From: Desulfatitalea sp. BRH_c12
Lineage (GTDB): Bacteria; Desulfobacterota; Desulfobacteria; Desulfobacterales; Desulfosarcinaceae
Direction of reading: 5' to 3'
Length of the DNA stretch: 64,000 nucleotides
Assembly (NCBI GenBank): GCA_000961655.1
Contig: LADR01000008.1
Span: forward strand, 1-64,000
In this document: positions 1 through 8,908 of the stretch, one piece after another
Layout of the letters: the number at the start of each line of letters is the position of its first letter
Position numbering within the stretch: the first letter of the stretch is position 1
Translations under genes and position numbers: made by a program
The notes under the pieces: model-generated
Databases searched by the model: none
Told to the model about the DNA's origin: nothing
Seen by the model: only the letters and a program-made list of their open reading frames with translations

Positions 1-2667
1 AATTGGCGCCATGCCATCCATCAATATCAACATGACCGCGATCCGCGCGCGCCATTGTTCGAATTCAAGAAAAGGGCCCTGGTCCATTTTGCCGTGGACC
101 CGGACCAGGTCTATATGACCACCCACCTGGCCGGTGACAGCACTTTTTTCAGACCCTTTAACCGGGGCAGCCACCCGGGCGAGATCCAATGCGGGGCGGG
201 CAATCCCCAGCATCCTTCAGGTTACCGTAGCGGCTTTTTGTGGGAAGAGGTGTTGGAACCGGATAGCTTTATAGATATTCTGGGCCACTTTCTGTTTGTG
301 GAAAAGAACGATATCAAGATCGACGACGGCAAGGGCGGGCAGCGGATAGTGACACGGGAGAATATGATTTTTCCGCGCTACCACCAGTTGGATGCCGTGC
401 GCAAGCTGGTGGCCGGCGCGCGCCAGGAGGGGCCCGGCCGCAACTATCTGATCCAGCATTCGGCTGGCAGCGGCAAGACTAACTCCATCTCCTGGCTCTC
501 CCACCGGCTGGCCAGCCTGCACACGGCGCAAGACGAGAAGATCTACGACTGCGTGATCGTGATCACCGACCGCCAGGTGCTGGACCGGCAGTTGCAGGAT
601 GCCATTTACCAGATCGAGCATGCCCAGGGCGTGGTCAAGGCCATTGACCAGGACTCCGGCCAACTGGCCGCTGCATTGATCGACGGCACCAAGATCGTGG
701 TGACCACGTTGCAGAAATTTCCCTTTGTGCTGCGCGGCCTGCTGCGGGCGGCCGGGGCGGACAACCTGGATGCGCCCACCGCGGAGGAGCTCACCAAGGC
801 CAAGGCCTGGGAGGCGGAGATCGCCAAACGGCGCTATGCGATCATCGCCGACGAGGCTCACTCCAGCCAGACCGGCGAGACTGCCAAGGAGTTGAAAGCC
901 ATTTTAGGGGCTAAGGCCGCGCCTCTAAACGATGATGAAGAGCCGGATATAGAAGACCAAATTATTCAAGTCATAAGGTCACGCGGCCCACAACCCAACA
1001 TCAGCTTTTTTGCCTTTACGGCCACGCCCAAGGGCAAGACCCTGGAGCTGTTCGGCCGGGTCGGCAACAGCGGCAAACCGGAGGCCTTTCATCTGTACAG
1101 TATGCGTCAGGCCATCGAGGAGCGATACATCCTGGATGTGGTTAAAAATTACACCACCTATAAAACCTATTTCAGGCTGGTCAAAAAGATCGAAGACGAC
1201 CCCGACCTGCCGAAAAAGAAGGCTGCCCGCATCCTGGCCAAGTTCCTGGTCCTGCACCCCACCAATATCGAGCAGAAGATCGAAGTAATCGTGGAGCACT
1301 TCCGGCGCCATGTGATGCACCATCTGGGCGGGCGCGCCAAAGCCATGGTCATAACCGCCTCGCGCATGCAAGCCGTGAAATACTTCGAAGCTTTTCAGCG
1401 CTACATCAACCTGCGCGGCTACAAGGACGTGCGGCCGCTGGTGGCGTTCAGCGGTGCGGTGAAGGACTCGAAAACAGGCCTTGAGTACACAGAGCCGGGC
1501 CTGAATGTCGATGTGATCAGCGGCCGGCAGATCGGCGAAAAGCAACTGCCCGAGCGCTTCGCCTCGCCGGACTATCAGGTCCTGTTGGTAGCCAACAAAT
1601 ACCAGACCGGATTCGACCAGCCGCTGCTGATGGCAATGTATGTGGACAAGCGCCTGGATGGGGTGCAGGCGGTTCAGGCCCTGTCGCGCCTCAACCGCAT
1701 GCTGCCGGGCAAGCAGACCCCCTTTGTGCTCGATTTCGTCAACGATGCCGAAGACATTTACAAGGCCTTCAAGCCTTACTACGACGCGACCAGCCTGCAG
1801 GAGACATCGGATCCTTCTCAACTCGAGAAGCTCAAGCACGAACTGGACGCGATGCAGGTCTATCATTGGAGCGAGGTCGAAGCTTTTGCCCATGTATTTT
1901 ATCGATCACCCGCCAGACAAGCGGCGGCCGACCATGCGCATCTGCAGCGGCACCTGCAACCGGCCGTGGATCGATTCAAGGCGCTTTATACGGATGAATT
2001 GCGCGGTGTGTTTCGTGACAAGCTGACAGGCTACGTGCGGGTCTATTCGTTCTTAAGCCAGATCATGCCTTACAGTGATCCGGATCTTGAAATGCTTTAC
2101 AGCTACGGGCGCCTCTTGCTTCCACACCTGCCTTCGGATCTGGAGAAGGACCCTGTAAAACTGGGCGATGAAGTGAGTCTGCAATACTATCGCCTGCAAC
2201 GCATATTTTCCGGCGGCATCGCCCTGCATGAAGATGCCGATGAATTTGGCATTAAAAGCCCCACCGACGTCGGGAGCCGTAAGGCCAAGGATGAGCGGGC
2301 GCCCCTTTCGGAAATAATAGAACTGCTCAACGAACGCTTTGGGACCAACTTTACCGAAGAGGATCGCCTATTCTTTGCGCAGATCAAGGAAAAGGCAACG
2401 AACCATCCCCAAGTGATCCAGCTTCGCCAGGCCAACCCCTTCGACAAATTCCAACTGGGACTGCGAAAGCTGATCGAAGATTTGATGATCCAGCGCATGG
2501 GCGAAAACGATAAAATTGTTACCCGCTATATGGACGATAGAGCGTTTGAAAGTGCCGCTTTTGCAGTTCTTTCAAAGGTAATATACGAGTCAATCCCAGC
2601 TGGGATTGGGGCAGAAGACCAAAATGCCAATTTTGGTCAGCCAAATTCCGGGCGCTTGCAATGCTGA
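1..2667 (+). CDS. hsdR: Type I restriction enzyme R subunit (partial, 5' end outside window)
   Basis: This is the ATP-dependent translocase/endonuclease subunit of a type I restriction-modification complex, which works with HsdM and HsdS. The reading frame is open to the first base of the window, so the gene starts upstream. The first visible residues (DRDPRAPLFEFK, then LVHFAVD) match the linker that follows the N-terminal nuclease domain, so that domain is missing here only because of the window edge. Visible helicase motifs are Walker A (AGSGKT, near base 470), the DEAH box (IADEAHSSQ, near base 850) and the SFFAFTATP motif III near base 1005. About 888 codons are present, against roughly 1000-1050 for full-length family members. 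The C-terminal helical region is complete to the TGA stop. No hsdM or hsdS follows, so partners must lie to the left. Type I systems are common cargo of genomic islands, which fits the accessory genes downstream. Confidence 0.95.
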   Translation, partial: NWRHAIHQYQHDRDPRAPLFEFKKRALVHFAVDPDQVYMTTHLAGDSTFFRPFNRGSHPGEIQCGAGNPQHPSGYRSGFLWEEVLEPDSFIDILGHFLFVEKNDIKIDDGKGGQRIVTRENMIFPRYHQLDAVRKLVAGARQEGPGRNYLIQHSAGSGKTNSISWLSHRLASLHTAQDEKIYDCVIVITDRQVLDRQLQDAIYQIEHAQGVVKAIDQDSGQLAAALIDGTKIVVTTLQKFPFVLRGLLRAAGADNLDAPTAEELTKAKAWEAEIAKRRYAIIADEAHSSQTGETAKELKAILGAKAAPLNDDEEPDIEDQIIQVIRSRGPQPNISFFAFTATPKGKTLELFGRVGNSGKPEAFHLYSMRQAIEERYILDVVKNYTTYKTYFRLVKKIEDDPDLPKKKAARILAKFLVLHPTNIEQKIEVIVEHFRRHVMHHLGGRAKAMVITASRMQAVKYFEAFQRYINLRGYKDVRPLVAFSGAVKDSKTGLEYTEPGLNVDVISGRQIGEKQLPERFASPDYQVLLVANKYQTGFDQPLLMAMYVDKRLDGVQAVQALSRLNRMLPGKQTPFVLDFVNDAEDIYKAFKPYYDATSLQETSDPSQLEKLKHELDAMQVYHWSEVEAFAHVFYRSPARQAAADHAHLQRHLQPAVDRFKALYTDELRGVFRDKLTGYVRVYSFLSQIMPYSDPDLEMLYSYGRLLLPHLPSDLEKDPVKLGDEVSLQYYRLQRIFSGGIALHEDADEFGIKSPTDVGSRKAKDERAPLSEIIELLNERFGTNFTEEDRLFFAQIKEKATNHPQVIQLRQANPFDKFQLGLRKLIEDLMIQRMGENDKIVTRYMDDRAFESAAFAVLSKVIYESIPAGIGAEDQNANFGQPNSGRLQC

Positions 2668-2995
2668 ATAACCCACGCATACAGTGTCCTGATTGCCTGG
2701 ATTGCGAAATACGCCAGTACGTCCCTGGGTGATGAACCTCCGGCTTGGGTGATCGAAGAATGAGCGTGTAGAGTCAGGTATAATGATTGAAGACGTGCGT
2801 TCGATGCCGATGAGATTCGGCGGCCCAGAAAGAGCAAAATTTCTAGAGAGATAGTGCCTTTTCGTTTCCATTTGCGATGCTGTAATGTTGGTCAGTCCTT
2901 AGGATGCCGTGGCTTACCACTACCAGCGGCAATAAAGAAAGCCTTCAATGACAGCATTTTTATAGTACTGTCTTGACATCAGAATTTAAGATGAT

Positions 2996-3011
2996 ACTCA
3001 TTGCAATGAGT
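2996..3011. promoter_or_regulatory. Perfect 16-bp palindrome, operator-like
   Basis: ACTCATTG followed directly by its reverse complement CAATGAGT. A TTGACA hexamer lies 17 bases upstream (2974-2979). The AATGAG half-site recalls iron-responsive (Fur/Irr) sites, but the arms face the opposite way from a classical Fur box. No clear gene follows, so the role is unknown. Confidence 0.3.
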
Positions 3012-3108
3012 CTGACTTCCGGAAAGGCGCTCCGGTTTGCCCACCTTGACCCCTGGGTCACGTTGTGAGGAACATGAGGATTGCCGCCCTCCAGACTCAA
3101 CATTTTAA

Positions 3109-3154
3109 AGGCCTTGGATTGCTGGTACTGTCGGATCCAGGGCCTTTTTTTTTT
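3109..3154 (+). terminator. Rho-independent terminator
   Basis: The 11-bp stem pairs AGGCCTTGGAT (3109-3119) with ATCCAGGGCCT (3135-3145) with one G-T pair, and is followed by a run of ten T. The orientation fits rightward transcription, ending read-through from hsdR about 440 bases upstream or an unrecognised short transcript. Confidence 0.7.
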
Positions 3155-3279
3155 GCCATAGCCCTGCGTAGGCATTTTAAATACGGGGGATTTTGTGGTC
3201 CCCCTTTGGCTATGCCGCCCCTATATCGTGCTATAAATGTTTTTTCGGTAAGTGTCCGGAAGATATTAACTAATTCATT

Positions 3280-4203
3280 TTAATAGTTTACTTCGCTTAA
3301 ACCTTTTAGCCCCAAAATTTTCCTGGTCTCATCTGAAGTTGCAGGATCAATTCCTAATTCTTTAGCAATCCTACGTATCTTTGCAACCTGTTCTGCATTG
3401 CTTTTGGCAGCAACACCCTTTTCCAAATAGAGATTGTCTTCTAATCCAACCCTGACGTTTCCGCCGAGTAGGAGAGATTGGGTGCAAATGGGGAATTGAG
3501 CACGTCCGGCAACGCAAACTGAAAATTCGAAATCACCAATTAGCTTCTTGGCATAATCAACTAAAAAAATCAGGTTTTCCGAGCTTGGCGTTATACCACC
3601 AAGAACTCCCATCACAAATTGTATGTACACTGGCTTTTTTACGTGCTCCTTATTTATCATGAATGCAATATTGTTTATCATTCCTGAATCATATACTTCA
3701 AATTCCGGCTTAGTATTGCATTCATTAAATGTATTGGCAAATTCTTTCATGGACTTAAAAGTATTGGGAAAGATAAAATCTTCAGTCATAGCTAAATATT
3801 TTGGTTCCCAATCATACTTGAAATCGTTATATTTGTCTAATGCATGGAATAAGGCGAAATTGATAGACCCCGCATTAAATGATGCAAGTTCTGGTTTAAA
3901 GGTGGTGACAGGAATTAGACGTTGTTGGGCAGTCATCCCCAACCCGCCTCCCGTTGTTATACAAACGACCATATCACATGAACTTTTGATTCGGCTTAAC
4001 ACCTCGCTGTAGAGATCATTGTTGGAGATAGGTTGACCTGTTTGCGGGTCACGGACATGAATATGGCATACTGCAGCACCTTCACCATATGCTTTAACTG
4101 CTTCCTCCGCGATATCCTTTGGATTTATTGGTAAGTACTTTGACATGCTGGGTGTGTGAATGCTACCGGTAATAGCTGCAGTGATAATAACTTTATTTTT
4201 CAT
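3280..4203 (-). CDS. kce: Beta-keto acid cleavage enzyme (BKACE, DUF849 family)
   Basis: 307 residues, the usual family length. The family uses a metal-dependent TIM barrel to condense a beta-keto acid with acetyl-CoA, giving acetoacetate and a new CoA ester. The type enzyme cleaves 3-keto-5-aminohexanoate in lysine fermentation. The start (VIITAAITGS) and the metal-binding HIHVRD motif at residues 47-52 are visible, as is a GLEDN segment in the C-terminal third that matches the conserved glutamate region. It lies 24 bases after atoE on the same strand, so the two are probably co-transcribed. An AGGGGC ribosome site precedes the ATG. The natural substrate cannot be read from sequence; the family covers carnitine-derived and other beta-keto acids. 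No other lysine-fermentation genes are in view, so the symbol is tentative. Base composition is clearly more AT-rich than most of the window, which suggests transfer. Confidence 0.85.
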   Translation of the reverse strand: MKNKVIITAAITGSIHTPSMSKYLPINPKDIAEEAVKAYGEGAAVCHIHVRDPQTGQPISNNDLYSEVLSRIKSSCDMVVCITTGGGLGMTAQQRLIPVTTFKPELASFNAGSINFALFHALDKYNDFKYDWEPKYLAMTEDFIFPNTFKSMKEFANTFNECNTKPEFEVYDSGMINNIAFMINKEHVKKPVYIQFVMGVLGGITPSSENLIFLVDYAKKLIGDFEFSVCVAGRAQFPICTQSLLLGGNVRVGLEDNLYLEKGVAAKSNAEQVAKIRRIAKELGIDPATSDETRKILGLKGLSEVNY

Positions 4204-4227
4204 AATATGCCCCTAATGGTTTCAATT

Positions 4228-5667
4228 CTATCCTATGTACGCTTGAAGTGTTAAGCTTATGCTTGCGATAACGCAGTAAATAATACAGCTAATAGCGCAG
4301 TACCCCCATATGTCCTTCATTTTCAATCCCGCAATACCTAAAACAGGCAGGGCCCAAAATGGTTGGATGAGGTTTGTACTCAAATCACCAAATGTATAGG
4401 CGTTGACTGTAATATGGTGTGCCACGCCTAAAGCTTTGCCAGCTTCAGTGAGAATAGGTCCCTGAACCATCCACTGCCCGCCGGCTGAAGGAATAAAAAG
4501 GTTTACAAAAGCAACACTCACAAAAGAAAAAAATGGAAATGTTATCGGTGAAGAAAAACTTACGATCCAAATGGCTATTATCTTGACTAACCCTGATCCA
4601 GCCATCATTCCCATAATTCCCGCATAAAAAGGAAACTGGAGAATAATACCGTGAACAGACTTAACTGCATTTGCGACGGCATTAACATAGCTGATTGGTT
4701 TTTTATGTAAAATGATTCCTATGAAGAGCAATGTGAAGTTTACAATATCTATATTCAGGTCCATTCCATTTAAAACAAAATGACGAACCACCAAGATCAA
4801 ACCTGCTAAACCTATTATGGCCGAAAGAACCCAACTATCTTCAAGTATGCTTGCAAAGCTTTTGCTTGCATAAGAGGTAGATTGTGCTCCTATTGTTTCC
4901 CCTATAATTGCACCTTCAGACTCCTCAGATAGGTGCAACACACTACTTTTTCTTCCATCATCATCGCTTGGTACTCCAAGGAGATGTTTGTCAAGTGTGT
5001 GTATTTCTTCATCTCGAACGGGGACCATGAATCTGAAAGCGATGGCCATCAATACCGCTATAATAGCAACCGTTATCAAGGTAATTGGATTTAAAATTGT
5101 CAGATTGACTGGTATGAGGCCAATTTGTTCCTCTAAGAAATGCTTTGGTGTATTAACCAGAAGCGGAGCAGTAATGGAGAGCCCGAATATTCCAGCAAAA
5201 GCCCCTGAATAAGCAGCTGCCACTACTGTCGGAAAATCCAGTTTCTCATGTTGACGTGCCATTTCTTTAGCTATAAGCGCTCCGACTACAAGACCGAATC
5301 CCCAGTTTATCCAACCAGCTATACAAGAAACTAAGACCGTTGTAACAACAGCCCCTTTTGCATCCTTTGGTAATTTAGCAATTCCTCTAATCCAACCACC
5401 TACTAAGGTTGTAGATGCAATACAATGGCCAGTTACTACAATTAAAACCATTTGCATTGAAAATGCTAAAAATTTCCAAAAGCCAGATTGCCAGTGTTGG
5501 ATCATTTTAAATGGGCTTTCTTTGGCAATTACTATTCCCATTAAGAATACAACAAAACTAAGTACAATTGCAAAAATAAAAGCGTCCGGCAAATATCTGT
5601 CCATACTAACGTTGAGTTTCCGGGAGACAGCGCGTAAGAAATTGTCTTTGTCATTTGTATTCGCCAT
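4228..5667 (-). CDS. atoE: Short-chain fatty acid transporter, AtoE family
   Basis: 479 residues with about 12 hydrophobic segments. It matches the short-chain fatty acid/acetoacetate permease family in length and in typical stretches such as NWGFGLVVGALIAKEMAR, in SITAPLLVNTPKH, and in the C-terminal IPSAGGQWMVQGPI motif. It is an inner-membrane carrier for small carboxylates such as acetoacetate or butyrate. The ATG at 5667 is preceded by AAAGGATG. It is first in a two-gene leftward unit with the BKACE gene 24 bases downstream, which suggests import of a short-chain acid or export of acetoacetate made by that enzyme (inference). It shares the AT-rich composition of kce. Confidence 0.88.
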   Translation of the reverse strand: MANTNDKDNFLRAVSRKLNVSMDRYLPDAFIFAIVLSFVVFLMGIVIAKESPFKMIQHWQSGFWKFLAFSMQMVLIVVTGHCIASTTLVGGWIRGIAKLPKDAKGAVVTTVLVSCIAGWINWGFGLVVGALIAKEMARQHEKLDFPTVVAAAYSGAFAGIFGLSITAPLLVNTPKHFLEEQIGLIPVNLTILNPITLITVAIIAVLMAIAFRFMVPVRDEEIHTLDKHLLGVPSDDDGRKSSVLHLSEESEGAIIGETIGAQSTSYASKSFASILEDSWVLSAIIGLAGLILVVRHFVLNGMDLNIDIVNFTLLFIGIILHKKPISYVNAVANAVKSVHGIILQFPFYAGIMGMMAGSGLVKIIAIWIVSFSSPITFPFFSFVSVAFVNLFIPSAGGQWMVQGPILTEAGKALGVAHHITVNAYTFGDLSTNLIQPFWALPVLGIAGLKMKDIWGYCAISCIIYCVIASISLTLQAYIG

Positions 5668-6434
5668 TTCACTTACATCCTTTCGCTCGATAGCTGGTTA
5701 AAGATGGAAAATGAGGCCGAATCTATTTCAAGGGATTTAGTAGAATTGATTTTAACCGGTTATGGAAATTTTGTACTTATACCTTTTACCTGAGTACGGA
5801 TGATTTTCGGAATCTCGAAATCGAAAGGGCATAGCACCGACCTCCATGGTAATAAGTTGAGGATCCACCACCTATTATCCTAAATAACTATCGATCACAT
5901 CTCCCTTTCATGTCAATGAATAATTGGATAGTAATTTTGTACTTAGTAAGCGCTGGCGTCCCAGTGGCAAATTTGGCATGAAGGGGGTAAGAGGCATTGA
6001 AACAAATAGTCCACAACCCGATCATGCATTAGATAGACTGCTGATATCAGTACTCGGATCTATCGGCAAAAAACGAAATAACAAATATTTTTCACTGGCT
6101 ATTTGGTTGTCAAAGAATGCCGCTGTTAATGCCCGTGGATTGGAAGCGGGCTTTTTCAAGATCCACTAATAAAATCTGCCAGAGGATGATGTTCAACAGT
6201 CATTCTGGCGATTAGGGCATTTCTAAAGGTTGGCGTGATCCTAATAGTTGTCGTTCTGCAGAAACAAGGGGCGTACCGCAGAGGCGATGCGCACGATTTT
6301 AAGTGCTGTAGCCACTAAGGCCCGGAAGCGTACGATTTTGGAAATAATCGAATAATTCGAGGCTCTTTATTCCTTCAGCGCCGGTCGAAATGGCGATCGT
6401 TATGGCCGAGCGCTGAATGGATAATTGATAACGT
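5668..6434. other. Intergenic region, no supported gene
   Basis: 767 bases upstream of the leftward atoE and downstream of the leftward phosphatase gene. An 81-codon rightward frame at 5924-6169 lacks a recognisable motif and a ribosome site. The region should hold the atoE promoter on the minus strand, but I see no convincing -35/-10 pair. Confidence 0.5.
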
Positions 6435-6998
6435 TCATTTCCCCGCCTGCCAGTTCACTACTATTTGGATTTGCTTGCTTGTTTCAGGCGAAGGCAGGCC
6501 AGCATCTACTGTTTTTCTTCGCAGTTCAACCATCTTTGCCAGTGCATCCTTGCCTGAAGCAATGCCATGCCTTGCAAGGTAACATCCGACCACGGCACCG
6601 GTTCTTCCACGCCCTCCCCAGCAATGCACAAAAACAGGTTTTCCCAACCGGATACAAAGATCGATCTGATTGAGGATCCTGACCATCTGGCGTTCCGAAG
6701 GGACGGATTGATCCTTAATAGGTATCTGGTCAAAAGTCACCGAAACTTTCATTTCCTTGGCAAGGGACTCCATATGGTCATCGTAGGATGAAAATAGGCC
6801 TCCGGAATGGTCGCGCTCATCGGGTTCCATCAAGCTGATGACATGCCTGATCCCTGAGTTGATGAGAGCCGTCAATTTCTTATCCGCCTCTCGTTTGTCC
6901 TTATCTCCGGGATAGCAGCCAGCGATAAGTTTGCCAGGAACAACCCAGTATGAACGATTAAAAGGGGCATATTTTACATTGGTGTCGCTATGCTTCAT
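6435..6998 (-). CDS. Dual-specificity / tyrosine-type protein phosphatase
   Basis: 187 residues from the chosen ATG at 6998. It is a cysteine-based phosphatase: the signature HCWGGRGRTG gives the CX5R loop, with C126 as nucleophile and R132 binding phosphate. D96 in IPIKDQS is a likely general acid. The N-terminal segment YWVVPGKLIAGCYPG is typical of small bacterial DSP-like proteins. In-frame starts further upstream (ATG 7028, TTG 7034) exist, but 6998 begins just before the conserved domain and overlaps the upstream gene by only 11 bases. That overlap implies translational coupling to the ADP-ribosylglycohydrolase gene. Substrate unknown: phosphotyrosine, phosphoserine or a phosphorylated small molecule are all possible. 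Confidence 0.85.
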   Translation of the reverse strand: MKHSDTNVKYAPFNRSYWVVPGKLIAGCYPGDKDKREADKKLTALINSGIRHVISLMEPDERDHSGGLFSSYDDHMESLAKEMKVSVTFDQIPIKDQSVPSERQMVRILNQIDLCIRLGKPVFVHCWGGRGRTGAVVGCYLARHGIASGKDALAKMVELRRKTVDAGLPSPETSKQIQIVVNWQAGK

Positions 6999-7941
6999 AT
7001 AAGAAAGCTTTCTTTTTGGCCAATCCATCGGCAAGGTTTCCGAGGAAGACCTTCTTTTCTATTCTTCGAATCCAGTCAGCCGGTATCGTTTTAACACCCA
7101 GATAGGCGCCGCTGATACCCCCGGCAATGCACGCGATGGAGTCCGAATCCCCATTGCTGTTAGCTGCACGAATGACCACCTTGCGATAATCGTCAGGGTG
7201 CTTTAAAAAACAGTACAACGCAAGGGCAACCGCCTCTTCGCCAACCCAACCTTCGCCAAGATATGAAAGTGCCTTTTCCTGATCATCCCAAGAGAGGCAT
7301 TGGTCGATTTTCAAGATGGCCTTATCAAATTCATCGGAAATGCCCCTGGTAAACTTCAGCAATTCAGGGATCATCTGCTTTGGTTCTGTTTTATCAAGGG
7401 CCAGTTTAATAAGGTAGGCAGCACCAATACAAGCCGCATCTCCTGTTGGATGACCATGTGTGCATATGCCGGATGCATGCGCCACTTCCCTCAATTTATC
7501 TGGATCGTGCTGGTACAGATAACCAATTGGGGCAACGCGCATGGCTGACCCACAACCCTTTGAATGGGCAACACCGCTTTTGGACCAGTGGATTCCTTTT
7601 TCAAGATTCGTTACGCCCTGGATGCAAGCGTTACCGGGAGCACGATTGTTGTCCGGGGAGTGCAACCATTGAATAAATTCATCTTGAATGGCCGCCATGA
7701 TTGAATCTATGTCTTTTTCCCCGGCACGGATCAGCGCCCTGGCAATGGCAATGCTCATCTGGGTGTCGTCTGTGAAAATTGCGGGTTCGGGCAATTCGGT
7801 GATGCCGGCGCTTCCATATTTGGATTTAATCTGGGAAAGCTTCAAAAATTCAGTTGGCCATCCAAGCGCATCTCCAATGGCAAGTCCGTATATGACCCCT
7901 TTTGCCTTTTCATTTTCAGTCACTTGGTTCATGTCATTCAA
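6988..7941 (-). CDS. ADP-ribosylglycohydrolase family protein (DraG/ARH-like)
   Basis: 317 residues. The family removes ADP-ribose from modified proteins, nucleic acids or small molecules using two magnesium ions. Both metal-binding stretches are present: TDDT at residues 57-60 and DSDS at 265-268, in ANSNGDSDSIACIAGG. GSAMRVAPIG and HGHPTGDAACIGAAY in the middle are also typical. The ATG at 7941 has GGGAGAG 10 bases upstream. It is the first gene of a leftward pair with the phosphatase. A 19-bp operator-like inverted repeat (8004-8022) sits at the expected -35 position, with TATAAA on the minus strand at 7994-7989. No ADP-ribosyltransferase or nitrogenase gene is in the window, so the target is unknown. 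Confidence 0.88.
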   Translation of the reverse strand: MNDMNQVTENEKAKGVIYGLAIGDALGWPTEFLKLSQIKSKYGSAGITELPEPAIFTDDTQMSIAIARALIRAGEKDIDSIMAAIQDEFIQWLHSPDNNRAPGNACIQGVTNLEKGIHWSKSGVAHSKGCGSAMRVAPIGYLYQHDPDKLREVAHASGICTHGHPTGDAACIGAAYLIKLALDKTEPKQMIPELLKFTRGISDEFDKAILKIDQCLSWDDQEKALSYLGEGWVGEEAVALALYCFLKHPDDYRKVVIRAANSNGDSDSIACIAGGISGAYLGVKTIPADWIRRIEKKVFLGNLADGLAKKKAFLYEA

Positions 7942-8003
7942 AGCCGCTCTCCCTTAATTTGTTGTGATTGCATCGGCCACCTTCCTTATTTATAACATCA
8001 TCG

Positions 8004-8022
8004 TGTGACAGATACGGTCACA
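8004..8022. promoter_or_regulatory. 19-bp operator-like inverted repeat, copy 1
   Basis: TGTGAC, seven bases, GTCACA. It lies in the divergent region between the ADP-ribosylglycohydrolase gene (leftward) and the N-formylglutamate-amidohydrolase-like gene (rightward). It is identical, apart from one base, to the reverse complement of the repeat at 8836-8854. The 7-base spacer rules out a standard CRP site (TGTGA-N6-TCACA). Confidence 0.65.
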
Positions 8023-8049
8023 ACGAAACTCTTTGGGGGCAAATTCATC

Positions 8050-8811
8050 ATGATTTTCCATATCCCGCATAGCTCAACCTACATCCCGGAGGATCACCGC
8101 AGAGTTTACAAGATCAGTGCAGACCAATTGCATCAATTGATGATATCAATGACGGATACTTTTACTGATGAACTATTCGGCGCACATACTGCCCCCGGCG
8201 ACTATAAAATTGTTTTTCCGGTCTCACGACTTGTTTTGGATCCTGAGCGTTTTCTCAATGATCAAGAGGAACCGATGGCGGAAATTGGCATGGGCGTAAT
8301 CTACACCAGAACTTCTGATGGGGAGCTTTTGCGAGATGTTCCGCAGGAAGAGGAGCGGCAGGATTTAATCCGGCGGTACTATGTTCCTCACCACCAGACA
8401 CTTACACGGGCTGTCGATGATGAACTTCAAACGACTGGGAATACGCTGATAATTGACTGCCACAGTTTTCCGTCACGCCCATTGCCCTATGAAAAGGATC
8501 AAGATCCATATCGACCGGATATATGTGTTGGCGTTGATACCTTTCACTCACCTCCAGAGCTGTGTAAGGCAGTACAAGGGCTAATTCACCTTGCCGGTTG
8601 GACCTGTGAGGTGAACAGGCCTTTTTCCGGTTCCATCGTGCCAATGAATTATTTTCAGAAAGACAGCTGTGTGTATTCAATTATGATCGAGGTGAACCGG
8701 CGATTGTATATGGATGAGGTGACCGGTGAAAAATCTGCTTTCTATAGTGATTGCCAGAGGCATCTTGGTTCCATTTTGACGGGACTACACCGATTTTTCC
8801 AAACGTTGTAA
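8050..8811 (+). CDS. N-formylglutamate amidohydrolase family protein
   Basis: 253 residues from the ATG at 8050. The family (PF05013) is made of zinc hydrolases that cleave N-formylglutamate or related amides. Visible features are the start FHIPHSSTYIP, a DCHSFP motif with a probable metal-binding histidine, and YSIMIEVNRRLYMDE near the C-terminus. A GTG at 8005 in the same frame lies inside the 19-bp operator, so the ATG at 8050, eight bases after GGGGC, is the better start. No other histidine-degradation genes (hutHUI) are nearby, and the shared operator ties it instead to the neighbouring ADP-ribosylglycohydrolase and unknown genes. Its true substrate may therefore not be N-formylglutamate. 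Confidence 0.8.
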   Translation: MIFHIPHSSTYIPEDHRRVYKISADQLHQLMISMTDTFTDELFGAHTAPGDYKIVFPVSRLVLDPERFLNDQEEPMAEIGMGVIYTRTSDGELLRDVPQEEERQDLIRRYYVPHHQTLTRAVDDELQTTGNTLIIDCHSFPSRPLPYEKDQDPYRPDICVGVDTFHSPPELCKAVQGLIHLAGWTCEVNRPFSGSIVPMNYFQKDSCVYSIMIEVNRRLYMDEVTGEKSAFYSDCQRHLGSILTGLHRFFQTL

Positions 8812-8835
8812 AAAACCATGCATTTTTATTTTCCC

Positions 8836-8854
8836 TGTGACCGGATCTGTCACA
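8836..8854. promoter_or_regulatory. 19-bp operator-like inverted repeat, copy 2
   Basis: TGTGAC, seven bases, GTCACA, located 55 bases upstream of the next start codon. A possible -10 (TATGTT, 8859-8864) lies just downstream, so a bound protein would cover the promoter. Compared with copy 1 in reverse complement, the 19 bases differ at one position, in the spacer. This suggests that one dimeric regulator controls both transcription units. Confidence 0.65.
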
Positions 8855-8908
8855 CCCCTATGTTATTGTCAGTTCAAATGACCAATAACTCAAGTTGGAG
8901 GTATTCTG

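Larger units (their letters stand above)
2668..3279. other. Intergenic region with palindrome and hairpins, no supported gene
   Basis: No reading frame here has a convincing start and family resemblance. The region holds a 16-bp perfect palindrome (2996-3011), a terminator-like hairpin (3109-3154) and a smaller hairpin with 6-bp G/C arms (3185-3190 with 3199-3204). It lies between the rightward hsdR and the leftward kce, so it probably carries both transcript ends. Short frames at 2960-3283 look like chance frames or decayed sequence. Confidence 0.5.

Noticed and set aside
5924-6169. 81-codon rightward frame in the gap upstream of atoE
   Set aside because: No ribosome site, no recognisable motif, composition like non-coding sequence.
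8004-8022. CRP/FNR binding site
   Set aside because: The TGTGA and TCACA arms are separated by nine bases rather than six, so it is not a standard CRP site.
8005-8811. GTG at 8005 as start of the amidohydrolase-like gene
   Set aside because: It would place the start inside the operator; the ATG at 8050 matches the family N-terminus better.
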